Positions 31,792-40,194 of a stretch of DNA of 64,000 nucleotides are shown one piece after another. The translations under genes were made by a program, and so were the position numbers. This DNA comes from Endozoicomonas sp. 4G (lineage in GTDB: Bacteria > Pseudomonadota > Gammaproteobacteria > Pseudomonadales > Endozoicomonadaceae), in assembly GCF_023822025.1 (NCBI RefSeq), contig NZ_CP082909.1, forward strand, positions 1,788,001 through 1,852,000, given 5' to 3'. The notes beneath the pieces were generated by a model. That model was not told the DNA's origin. It ran no database searches and saw nothing but the letters and a program-made list of their open reading frames with translations. Within the stretch, counting starts at the first letter, position 1. Every line of letters begins with the position of its first letter.

Positions 31792-33975
31792 TTAATAAGG
31801 GCAGGGGATCTGAAGTGGTTGGCCATCGCCATCAACATACCAGTCGATTTGTCCATTTCTGGTATCGAGTTTTACCGTGACTTCAGGTTCTGTTGCTTCG
31901 ACGATACCCTGTTTCAGTCGGTCCATGGACACTGTCGACCTCCCGCAAATCTGATAAGTCTTCAGCCCCATAACCCCGGCTCCCTGTGCTCCCAGTGAAT
32001 AGGGTGGTTTGCTGGCTGTCATTAGGTAATCGACGGTAAGGTTGCCATCTGCCTGTTGGGTAACGATAACCTGAGTGTCATCACCGGCGTCCCTGCCCAT
32101 GGGCGTTAGCAGAAAGGGCGTGACCTGATGCAAGCGATAAGTCTCAAGCTTGGTCTGGTAGGCGGCAAAAGTTTGGGTTAACAGTTTTGACAAAGTCATG
32201 GCTGCACTCCGGTTGCCAAGAAAGCGCATCAGGTGGGGGGATTCCAGTATGTTGCTGACATGAGAGTAACTTTGATCCTTTCTTTTCTTTTTGCTGCCAG
32301 GGGCCACCTTGAATTGAAAGTCTGTTCGGGAACGGTCCTTCTCGAATTGAGTGAGCATTTCATCAGAACCGTTGATACTGTTCAGAATGGCTTGCCACTC
32401 ATTGCTCATGTGCTGCTTGATACCCAGAAATTCCGGAGAAACCGGTGCATCGCCATTAAGGCCGTACTTCAGGGCGACTGGCAACCTTTTTGTGAGTTCT
32501 GCGGTTATCTGGCTCAGCCATGTTTCAGCAGAACTCCTGATCATCTTGCGGGTGTCAGAAGAAACGCTGGGTATCAGACAAGCATCGTGTATTTCCTCAA
32601 TGAGGGCAAACAGGTGTGACAGACCTTTGTCGTAGGAAAACATATCGGTTTCTGAGGCTATTTTGGCCAGTATTGAAGGAATATCTGCAATGCAGAATTT
32701 TCTTAAATCCCTCCCGGAATCATTGAATCGTTCAACTCTCTTTACAATAAAAGTCATATCCTGATGGAATGTTTGTTGCCAGGGCGTGTTCTGAATCCCA
32801 TGAATGGGTTGATCGTTGGTCAGGTGTTGGGCAACAAGGGAAAACATCTGACTCAGCATTCTGATAGGCTCAGGTGCCTGAATCAGCAGCCTAATGATGT
32901 AATGATTCAGTCTTTCTGAGCTAAGCTGCTGTTGTTGTATATCGGACAACATGCCTGTCAGTATCCTGTCTGTGTTTTCATCCAGGGCGGCTGATTTGAA
33001 TGCAACAAGGCAATCGATCAAGGCTGGCTGAATGGGGCTTGAAGTGGCTACGGTTTGCAGCTGCTGTTCCAGAGTCTGTCTGGCCGGTAATGCGTCCATA
33101 AAACCTTGTATGGACTGATCCAGTCCCTGGAAGTACTGAATGCCGGGTTGGCGAGTCAGTTCCACCAAGCCAGACAGGTTGTTTTCGTCTAATGGTTCAA
33201 GAAGCTGACTCTTTACGGGTTCATCAACCCATTGAGACAGTGACTGACAGAAGTGTTCCAGTTTTTGAAGAGTCATCAACCCTTTTTGTTCAGACACCAG
33301 TGCCTGAACCGGCCGGGATCTACGGGTTTTCTCTATCCGTTCGAGATGGTCGAGCGTGATATCCATCGAAACCAGGGTGTAACGGTTGTCGTCATCCCGA
33401 CGAATAAAACCCATCTGGCTCAGCTCATGGTTGGTAAACAATGGCGCTTGTTCCACTCTGGCAGGATAAACACAGTGCAACACGAAGTTCTCGTCAAGAC
33501 TGCCTCCGTCGTTCAACCAGATTCGACCAAATTCAACCGGATCCGGGCAGGCCAGATAGCGATCCAGCAGAAACAGCTTGCTGTTATTCAGTTTTGAAGC
33601 GAAGAATCCAGACGGCTTGAGTGAGTTAACCGTACCCGACGCCATCCCAAGCTGAGTTAAGACAAAAGCTACTTTGCTGTGAAGCTGATCTTTGTCTTCA
33701 TAAAAGTCCGAATAGTGCAGCTCCAGCGACTCTACAAACTGATCCAGCTCACGCTGCCTGAGTCTTTTATGGCGTAACTGCAGCAGTTCCTCTCCTTCAC
33801 CTCTGGCGGTCACCTGCCACTGAGCCAGCGTTTTTGCAGAAAAGGGCTGACTCGTCGGCAGTGTATTGTGTGCCGGCAGGCTCCTGACCTTGTGACCGCG
33901 CCAGAAACCGGAGAGACGGCCAAGCCCGCTGTGCAGGGAGTGATAGACTGAGCTGACAAAACTGGATATCCGCAT
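31792..33975 (-). CDS. Large protein of unknown function (727 aa)
   Basis: No family recognised. The N-terminus (MRISSFVSSVYHSLHSGLGR) is amphipathic but not a classical signal peptide, and I see no transmembrane helix. The body is mostly helical with many Leu/Gln/Glu heptad-like stretches. The C-terminal about 110 residues differ, with beta-rich glycine-containing segments (LGAQGAGVMGLKTYQICG, then KLDTRNGQIDWYVDGDG). A Lys/Arg cluster KKKRKDQ lies near residue 565. Size, lack of signal and an accessory neighbourhood would suit a type III or other one-step secreted effector, but this is only context. It is alone on the minus strand, about 140 bases from the 5'-nucleotidase gene. Confidence 0.75.
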   Translation of the reverse strand: MRISSFVSSVYHSLHSGLGRLSGFWRGHKVRSLPAHNTLPTSQPFSAKTLAQWQVTARGEGEELLQLRHKRLRQRELDQFVESLELHYSDFYEDKDQLHSKVAFVLTQLGMASGTVNSLKPSGFFASKLNNSKLFLLDRYLACPDPVEFGRIWLNDGGSLDENFVLHCVYPARVEQAPLFTNHELSQMGFIRRDDDNRYTLVSMDITLDHLERIEKTRRSRPVQALVSEQKGLMTLQKLEHFCQSLSQWVDEPVKSQLLEPLDENNLSGLVELTRQPGIQYFQGLDQSIQGFMDALPARQTLEQQLQTVATSSPIQPALIDCLVAFKSAALDENTDRILTGMLSDIQQQQLSSERLNHYIIRLLIQAPEPIRMLSQMFSLVAQHLTNDQPIHGIQNTPWQQTFHQDMTFIVKRVERFNDSGRDLRKFCIADIPSILAKIASETDMFSYDKGLSHLFALIEEIHDACLIPSVSSDTRKMIRSSAETWLSQITAELTKRLPVALKYGLNGDAPVSPEFLGIKQHMSNEWQAILNSINGSDEMLTQFEKDRSRTDFQFKVAPGSKKKRKDQSYSHVSNILESPHLMRFLGNRSAAMTLSKLLTQTFAAYQTKLETYRLHQVTPFLLTPMGRDAGDDTQVIVTQQADGNLTVDYLMTASKPPYSLGAQGAGVMGLKTYQICGRSTVSMDRLKQGIVEATEPEVTVKLDTRNGQIDWYVDGDGQPLQIPCPY

Positions 33976-34141
33976 ATCGGCTTAATCTTCCATGAAAGGA
34001 CTGGTGGGGTCTGTGTACACTTTTATCTTCTATAAAAAAGCTACAGAAAAACGAGTTGGTTAGCCAGTTTTGAGGGGGGTAAATCGTTTTAATAATGAAG
34101 GGACGCTCCCTGTCCGCTCAGTATTCGAAGTCAGGTTGGGG

Positions 34142-34705
34142 TTAGTTTTCCAGCTCAAGCATCCAGTCACCGGGTATCCAAAACTCGTCCAGTTCCATGG
34201 ACAACACCGGGCGGTCGCCCTGGTCAGAAAGTGCTTTGGCATCTTCAAAGGCTTCAAGGCAGTCATTTTCCAGTATCGGGCCGGTGAGTTCAGGACGATA
34301 TTCGTTGTCTTTTCCAGCCCGGTCGAGAATTTCAGTGGCTTCGAATCCGAAATGACAATCCCAGAGTTTTTTAAGACGGTTTCTGGAAGCACCGTAGGCA
34401 ATTCTGGCAATGTTAATATCGTGCATCTTGCACCAGAGAATGGTGGACATAGCCGCACAGTCTGGTTCGGTATTGGTCACCAGAATCAGCTTCTGATCCC
34501 GGCGGACATGATAGTTTTGTGCCAATGCGTGAAGCGCCAGGCCTTCCGCGCTGAACAGGGGGCTGATATGGCGAGCATAAGCAGCCGTCACCAGAATCTG
34601 GCCGCAGGGATCCAGGATACAGCAGGAAAAGGGCGCTACGGGGTTGGCGTTGATGCCAAGCTCGATCAGCTCTCCCATCATTTCTTCAAACTCTTGCATG
34701 AGCAT
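34142..34705 (-). CDS. Deaminase-fold protein lacking the zinc ligands
   Basis: 187 residues resembling the cytidine/guanine/tRNA-adenosine deaminase superfamily. The HAE motif position reads SAEGLALHAL (catalytic Glu kept, zinc His changed to Ser). The second motif, normally EPCPMCxxAIxW, reads EPDCAAMSTILW with the same spacing to Trp, so the two zinc cysteines are Asp and Ala. The segment IARIAYGAS matches the VVYGA strand that follows in active enzymes. The loss of all three ligands predicts a catalytically dead or differently functioning protein. The C-terminal 80 residues (ILDRAGKDNEY to the end) are not typical of the family. SD-like GGAGAA precedes the start. Confidence 0.7.
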   Translation of the reverse strand: MLMQEFEEMMGELIELGINANPVAPFSCCILDPCGQILVTAAYARHISPLFSAEGLALHALAQNYHVRRDQKLILVTNTEPDCAAMSTILWCKMHDINIARIAYGASRNRLKKLWDCHFGFEATEILDRAGKDNEYRPELTGPILENDCLEAFEDAKALSDQGDRPVLSMELDEFWIPGDWMLELEN

Positions 34706-34751
34706 TCTCCTTACGGGTTGAAACCATTACATCAGGCGTAGCTATAAGCTA

Positions 34752-34779
34752 GTGCAGCCAAGCCTTGATTTCCATACAG
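34752..34779. repeat. 28-bp direct repeat, left copy
   Basis: GTGCAGCCAAG, two variable bases, TTGATTTC, one variable base, ATACAG. It recurs at 36387-36414 in the same orientation with three mismatches. The two copies flank the 494-aa gene. Confidence 0.75.
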
Positions 34780-34878
34780 TCTCTCTCGTTTCTACGTTCT
34801 GAAGGTCAGGAATGAACTTTTCTCACAACAAACAATCCAAAGTGACTTTGCGATAGAAAAGCTGAAAAGGAGCAACCC

Positions 34879-36363
34879 ATGTTGGTAAATCTGATGAATG
34901 GATTATCGTGGCGATTTAGAAAGAATAATTTCCTGGCTCTATGCCTTCTGGTTTCAGTGACACTGGTATTGCCTTTATCAGGGATGGGACTAGAGATCCT
35001 GCCTGATGAAGTGGTCGCACCTGAGAATTGCCGCAACCAGGAACCGGACTTTCTTAATCGACTCAAGCACAATCAAAGATACTCTCTGCTCTGTTATATT
35101 CCCGCCGCAGACTGGCAGGTGTTTCGCGATGACATCATTGACAATGATTCTTTAAAGGTGGAAGCGGAACAGCTGGTTGAGAAAATCAGCAATAATGACT
35201 TTATATTGCCAGCCTTAACGGTGGTGAATTCTGAATTGAAGCGTGATGATGCTGAGCTGGAAAAAATGTTTGACCTTATGGTCTACATCCATATCCATCT
35301 GGCCGACCAACTCACCACTGACAACCTTTTGAATGTCTGGATAACCCAGTTGCTTCCAGCTGCACAGTTCGGTTCTGCATCCATAAGCAGGCTTGATTCT
35401 GTTGATGATGGCTCTTTTCAGGGCGTCGAAGTTGCTCTTGATGAGCACTATCAGAAAGCTTTTCCTGATTCAGGAAGATTGGTTAACAAGTGTCCTCATA
35501 CCGGCTCTCAAAAACCGGCAGAAGTTTTAACCTGGATTAGGATTTTGGACAAAAACTTAACACCCTTCAGTTATGACCGGAAAACCAATCGGGTGAAGAT
35601 ACCCGTCATGGCACAAGTCTGGGCAGATATTGCTGAGTATAACCGGAAACATTTCTCTCGTAATATAGTAGGACAGCCTCCGGAGCAACCGGTTCTTTTT
35701 CTTGGCGCGACTGATATAAAAGCACTCTATAAGCTTCGGAAAAATCGCCAGCATCCGGTGGCACTTTACCACCCAAAACTCAGTGAGCCGTTTCTGACCC
35801 CTGACCACTGTTATGCTGGCCCGGCTATGGCTGCATGGCATGATATAGGTCACATCCTACTGTTATCGTCAATACCCGATAACACCAAGCAGCAAAGCTA
35901 TGAATTCTACAACGCACTGACACAGCTGGGACAGGATTTACAAACCGGTACTCCATCCTCTCCCACCAATGCTTTTTTCCTGGCGCACTATTCAGAAGTC
36001 ATGGATCGGTTAGCCAGAAGGATAGAATTATCTGAAGGTCCGGCTTCGCAATTTTTAACAGGGCTGTTCGAATATAAAGCGTTTTTTGAGGGGCAGTCTG
36101 TTAACATCAATGACTCCACTTATTTCGAGCTGCTTGATATTGGGAATGCCAGGACTGTTGTAAGTGATGATCCCCAAAGTGCCGGTAAGTTGTTAGATCG
36201 AATGCTTGGTGCAGATACTGAGCTTGAAGAAGCCTACTGGGGCCTTGCCTATCACTATTACGTTTTCACCCACATGGACAAGTTAGCAGAGTCTGGAGAA
36301 AGCATTATGGACGACTTTTTCCTGGGAACTCTCGGGCAAGTCTGGAGAGAAGTGATGCAGTAA
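34879..36363 (+). CDS. Secreted protein of unknown function with an HDxxH motif (494 aa)
   Basis: AAAAGGAGC lies 6 bases before the ATG. Basic residues (WRFRKNN) precede a hydrophobic core (about residues 18-38) ending LSGMGLE, a plausible signal peptide. The mature protein has several cysteines (NCRNQE, LLCYIP, KCPHTG, DHCYAG). At about residues 324-329 it carries WHDIGH, a His-Asp-x-x-His pattern that could bind metal, and later NAFFLAHYSEVMDRLARRIEL. I do not recognise the family, and the metal-binding idea is inferred only from the motif. It lies between two copies of a 28-bp direct repeat, which may mark insertion or duplication boundaries. Confidence 0.75.
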   Translation: MLVNLMNGLSWRFRKNNFLALCLLVSVTLVLPLSGMGLEILPDEVVAPENCRNQEPDFLNRLKHNQRYSLLCYIPAADWQVFRDDIIDNDSLKVEAEQLVEKISNNDFILPALTVVNSELKRDDAELEKMFDLMVYIHIHLADQLTTDNLLNVWITQLLPAAQFGSASISRLDSVDDGSFQGVEVALDEHYQKAFPDSGRLVNKCPHTGSQKPAEVLTWIRILDKNLTPFSYDRKTNRVKIPVMAQVWADIAEYNRKHFSRNIVGQPPEQPVLFLGATDIKALYKLRKNRQHPVALYHPKLSEPFLTPDHCYAGPAMAAWHDIGHILLLSSIPDNTKQQSYEFYNALTQLGQDLQTGTPSSPTNAFFLAHYSEVMDRLARRIELSEGPASQFLTGLFEYKAFFEGQSVNINDSTYFELLDIGNARTVVSDDPQSAGKLLDRMLGADTELEEAYWGLAYHYYVFTHMDKLAESGESIMDDFFLGTLGQVWREVMQ

Positions 36364-36386
36364 ATTCCGGGGGAGCTGTCAGGCTG

Positions 36387-36414
36387 GTGCAGCCAAGATT
36401 TGATTTCTATACAG
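36387..36414. repeat. 28-bp direct repeat, right copy
   Basis: Second copy of the element at 34752-34779, located 24 bases after the stop of the 494-aa gene. Confidence 0.75.
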
Positions 36415-36483
36415 CTCCCCCCTGGGGGGGTGTAAAACTCTGCTTCCCATGCACGGGACAGCCCCTGAATCCGGTATTATACG

Positions 36484-37053
36484 CTAAAGCTCATCATCAA
36501 AATCAAAGGGGGTGATTTTTTTTGTTACAGTACAGCTTTCAAGCACCCCCTTTTTGTGTTTAATCATGCCAATCGAAAGAGCTTTGTCAGTTAACGGCTG
36601 AATATTTAACTGGAAAATTGCTTTTAAAATATTCGTTGGCAAGTTTTTATCATCAAACTTCTTAGAGTCATTCAAATCGGTTAATAGCAGCATCTTTTGC
36701 GTGCTCACTTTATCTTTACGATTAATGGCATCTATATAAAACCATAACTTGTGATACTGGAAATCTATTACCTTTTCATTAGTTTTATCATAAATCATCA
36801 AAGTATATTGGCCGTAAATTCCCGTGTGAAACTTTTCAACCATAATACCCTCCGGAAAAGGTACGTAAAAATATTGATCTTGCGAATATTCAAGATTGGA
36901 TTGATAGGTAAATAATATACTGCAAAAATAGTTTGTATGATCTTGACGCCCTTCCCATTGCCCTTGGAAAAAGGGCTTAGAGGGAAAATCATAGGAAAAA
37001 GAAGTGCAGCCAAAAAACAAAAGCGATAGTACTGCTAGTTTTGAAGAAGACAT
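36484..37053 (-). CDS. Lipoprotein-like protein of unknown function
   Basis: About 189 residues from the ATG at 37053; a start three codons earlier is also open. MSSSKLAVLSLLFFGCTSFS is a short lipoprotein-type leader with Cys at a lipobox-like position (FFG|C, not ideal at -3). The rest is rich in Phe, Tyr and Asp (FQGQWEGRQDHTNYFCS) with strand-like segments resembling lipocalin-type small outer-membrane-attached proteins, but no family is recognised. A/T-richer than its neighbours, it lies in the accessory block opposite the gene at 34879. Confidence 0.55.
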   Translation of the reverse strand: MSSSKLAVLSLLFFGCTSFSYDFPSKPFFQGQWEGRQDHTNYFCSILFTYQSNLEYSQDQYFYVPFPEGIMVEKFHTGIYGQYTLMIYDKTNEKVIDFQYHKLWFYIDAINRKDKVSTQKMLLLTDLNDSKKFDDKNLPTNILKAIFQLNIQPLTDKALSIGMIKHKKGVLESCTVTKKITPFDFDDEL

Positions 37054-37238
37054 AATGCACAAGCTCGTGTCTACGAATGGTGAGTCTATATTCTAGCCCT
37101 AAGATTACCCATGGACACTCAAACAGGTTATGAGCAAAGACTTTTTACTGAAGGTCAGGCTCCTGGTGCATTGTTTCATTGAAATTGACGGGTTCCCTCT
37201 ATTAGTGGCACCCAAGCTCCGTTCACCCTCGCGAGGAG

Positions 37239-38771
37239 TCAATTACTCCCCCGCAGTTCAGTGATTTTCACTTTTCCATCACGACCGGCGGTCACTATAC
37301 AGCCGCCATCGGCGTTAAAGGTGGCGAAGAAGACAAAGCCTTCATGGACAATTTTGCCTTTTACTGACCACGTCCCATCGTTCGCCTGACCAATAATTAT
37401 CGCTGCCCCGTCATTGCAGGCAGTCACCAAATGGCGGCTATCAGGGCTGAAGGTAGCTAATCTAACCAAACTCTTATGACGAAAGACAGCTTCTGGTTTC
37501 CATTCACCATTGGCTTGCCGACCGAAGATTACCACTCTTCCGTCCTCGCAGGCAGTCACGAAATAGCGACCATTGGGGCTGAAGCTGACCCAAATGGGCT
37601 GATTTTTGTATCTAAAGTTAATCAGTGGTTCCCATGATCCATCGGACTTCTTTATGCTGACTTTCGCCTTATTATCCTCACTGACGGTCACCAGATGGCA
37701 GCAATCGGGGCTTAAGCTGGCAGACGTGACAGGAAACTTATCGCGAATAGTATTTTCTTCTTGCCATTCTATATCGGTCTTTCGTCTGTGGATTTTTACC
37801 GTCCCCTCCCAGCTGGCAGTCAGCAAGCGGCAGCTATCGGCACTGAAGCGAGCCGTTCGGACGAGATTATCATGACGAATGGTGTGTACAAGCTTCCATG
37901 ATCCATCGGCCTGAAGGCTATGAATTTGTGCCGTGTTATCCCAGCTGGCGGTCACTACATGGCAGCTATTGGGGCTGAAAATAGCTGAGAAGAGCTTGTC
38001 GCTGTGGTTAAGTGTTACTGTGCGTTGCCATACGCCATCGTCCCCCAAGCTATATATCATCGCCGTGCCATCCCAGCTGGCAGTCACCAGATGTTGACCA
38101 TTGGGACTGAAGATGACTGAGGTGACAAGTTTCTTATGGGTAATGGTGGTATTGACCCGTGATCCATCAGCGCTGTAGTCATAGATTTTTACTGTTCCGT
38201 CTTTGCCGGCGGTAGCCAGATAGCGGCCATCGACGCTGAGGTCGGCTGAACTGACTTCTTCCTCCTCGCAAATAATGGTTGTTTTTAAATTAAATGTTTC
38301 ACATCCAGACATCAGGTTAGTCTTGGTGAAATACAACAGAGCCGTTAAAAGATTACCCCCCTGTTGGCGATCTGAGAGTGACTTGGCTAACGTCTTATCG
38401 TCCATAAACGACTCGAACCAATCGTAGACTTGCTTTTCCGTTTTTGTCGCCATGGCCAGCTTCAGTTGATCCTGATGTGATTCAGGAAGTTGGCGGAACC
38501 ATGCTTTTGCCACGGCGCTATCCTTTTCGACAGCACCACTAAGGTGTTTGCATACCTTTTGTACACTGCGAATCTCTTTAAGATTTAAACAATGGAAAAT
38601 TCTTTTAAAAGCCAATGAAGGTAAATTCAGTAATGTAGCTTCCTTTTGTTCCTCATCAGGTACCGTTACGAGTCTACCCGCACTGGACCCCGTGGGTGTT
38701 TCCAATTGAGCTTGCTCAGGTGGTAGTGATTGTGAACCTTCCATGTTGGATTTCGTTTCCAGACCATGCAT
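37239..38771 (-). CDS. F-box and WD40-repeat protein (candidate ubiquitin-ligase effector)
   Basis: 510 residues with no signal peptide. Residues about 46-93 match an F-box: LLNLPSLAFKRIFHCLNL, then EIRSVQKVCKHLS and a terminal AWFRQL, the layout LPxxxxxxIFxxLxxxxLxxxxxVCKxxxxxxxxxxxW. From about residue 170 eight WD40-like blades follow, each with FSPNGxHLVTASxDGTxxIY-like text, for example FSPNGQHLVTASWDGTAMIY. F-box plus WD40 is the architecture of eukaryotic SCF substrate receptors such as Fbw7 and beta-TrCP. Bacterial F-box effectors are known from Legionella. It could recruit host Skp1-Cul1 and bind a target through the propeller. The start at 38771 or the Met at residue 10 are both possible. 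Host action is inferred. Confidence 0.85.
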   Translation of the reverse strand: MHGLETKSNMEGSQSLPPEQAQLETPTGSSAGRLVTVPDEEQKEATLLNLPSLAFKRIFHCLNLKEIRSVQKVCKHLSGAVEKDSAVAKAWFRQLPESHQDQLKLAMATKTEKQVYDWFESFMDDKTLAKSLSDRQQGGNLLTALLYFTKTNLMSGCETFNLKTTIICEEEEVSSADLSVDGRYLATAGKDGTVKIYDYSADGSRVNTTITHKKLVTSVIFSPNGQHLVTASWDGTAMIYSLGDDGVWQRTVTLNHSDKLFSAIFSPNSCHVVTASWDNTAQIHSLQADGSWKLVHTIRHDNLVRTARFSADSCRLLTASWEGTVKIHRRKTDIEWQEENTIRDKFPVTSASLSPDCCHLVTVSEDNKAKVSIKKSDGSWEPLINFRYKNQPIWVSFSPNGRYFVTACEDGRVVIFGRQANGEWKPEAVFRHKSLVRLATFSPDSRHLVTACNDGAAIIIGQANDGTWSVKGKIVHEGFVFFATFNADGGCIVTAGRDGKVKITELRGSN

Positions 38772-38980
38772 ATCTGATTTCTCGTGAGTGACTATTTCCT
38801 TTGACCAGCAAGGACATGCAACCTTCGTGATGTCAATTTGAGTCAGTTTCAGGATAAAAGTTCATGACAGTTTGTTAAGTGCCACTAACAAAAAACAGAA
38901 TGCTGATTCTATGAATGTTTTCTGCACCTGCCAGTTGATTGTCCTATGCTTCCTGTTTTGTCAGGGCGCAGAGGTGTCGG

Positions 38981-40036
38981 ATGGTTCTTTTTCGTGGCTT
39001 ATTGTCTGTGTTTTTCAGTCTGCTATTGGCGGTTTCTTGTTGGGGCAGTGTTGAGTCTCCCGAGCAGAAAGCCGCCAAGCTTGTCCGGGATAACCTGAAC
39101 AGTCTCTATTTTGATTACATGTTTACCGAAGAAGATGAGAAGATGTCAAAAGCCACCATGGTTTCGGTACGGCAAGTTTATGATAGTTATGAACAGGATC
39201 AGGGGGCGAAAGGCCGCTCTTTACCAGACAGTCAGACAGAAACCCGACAGCAGTTTCTGACCAGACTTGTCAAGGAGGCTGTCGAGCATACTGTTTGGAA
39301 AGTCGTCGGTAGCGATAATCCGGATCACCCTATGTCTCATCTTCTGCTTAAGTCATTTATCGTGGAGGAATCCCCGGATGTTGTTCTTTGGTATCAAACC
39401 CGACCAGTGTTACTTCAGGGGGTCTCGGCTGAAGATCGTATGTACTCAATAGATAGCCTGATTGAGGAGGCAGTGCAGAACAGTTTCAAAGCATTTCCTT
39501 CCAACCCGCTTTCTCAGGAAGAGTTATCCCGGCAGCTCGGTTTTATTCTGGTAGAAATGCATGAGCTTTTGTTCCGTAGCAAGGCGCTTCGTTATCTTAG
39601 CTACAGGGTCGATGAGGAAAAACAGAACCCGGAGATTGCCAAAGACCCAGCCTTTGTTCTTTACGTTTCCTCTTTGACTGAACTGTTTAACAACCATCCC
39701 ACCCTCTGGCATACAGACAGTAAACGTCGTCAGTATCAAAATGATCTTTCCGCCCTGTTTATGGAAGTCGCTGGTCGTGAAGATTATGGCGTTGAGTGGT
39801 ACCAGCAGGTTCGCAGCATTCTGGAGGGTAAAAAGCCGGTCAAGCATCACCTCCGAAGATATTATGATCCCAATGAACTCGAATATGACAAAAATCTCAA
39901 TGAGCTCCATGATAAATTACTGCTCCTTTTAGGCGCTGCGTTCGGAGGGTTTTTTATCGGCGTGATTTGTATACTCATTGCCGAGTACCAGAGGCTATCA
40001 TCTCAAAGAGAACAATGGGCATGGGAGGGTAAATGA
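38981..40036 (+). CDS. Signal-anchored membrane protein of unknown family, paralogue 1 (short)
   Basis: 351 residues from ATG 38981, where GAGGTG lies just upstream; a longer frame from 38939 is shared leader sequence. The N-terminus MVLFRGLLSVFFSLLLAVSC is a lipoprotein-like leader with Cys20. A helical extracytoplasmic region follows (EQKAAKLVRDNLNSLYFDY, then SIDSLIEEAVQNSF, then ERF/ELFNNHPTLWHTDS). A transmembrane helix lies at about residues 315-335 (LLLLLGAAFGGFFIGVICIL). The protein stops right after WEGK, where paralogues 3 and 4 continue, so the cytoplasmic tail has been lost through an early TGA. I do not recognise the family; it has four tandem members here. Confidence 0.75.
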   Translation: MVLFRGLLSVFFSLLLAVSCWGSVESPEQKAAKLVRDNLNSLYFDYMFTEEDEKMSKATMVSVRQVYDSYEQDQGAKGRSLPDSQTETRQQFLTRLVKEAVEHTVWKVVGSDNPDHPMSHLLLKSFIVEESPDVVLWYQTRPVLLQGVSAEDRMYSIDSLIEEAVQNSFKAFPSNPLSQEELSRQLGFILVEMHELLFRSKALRYLSYRVDEEKQNPEIAKDPAFVLYVSSLTELFNNHPTLWHTDSKRRQYQNDLSALFMEVAGREDYGVEWYQQVRSILEGKKPVKHHLRRYYDPNELEYDKNLNELHDKLLLLLGAAFGGFFIGVICILIAEYQRLSSQREQWAWEGK

Positions 40037-40194
40037 AGAGTTTTGAGACACCCTCTCTGGAGCATGAGACCAAGGTTTTGCGACATCTACAGAGCGTGGA
40101 TACGTGTTGTTGGAGTTTATTCTAAGAATTTTCTCTGCCCCTGCCAGTTGATTGTCCTATGCTTTTCGAATTTGTCAGCAAATAGGGGGAGTAG

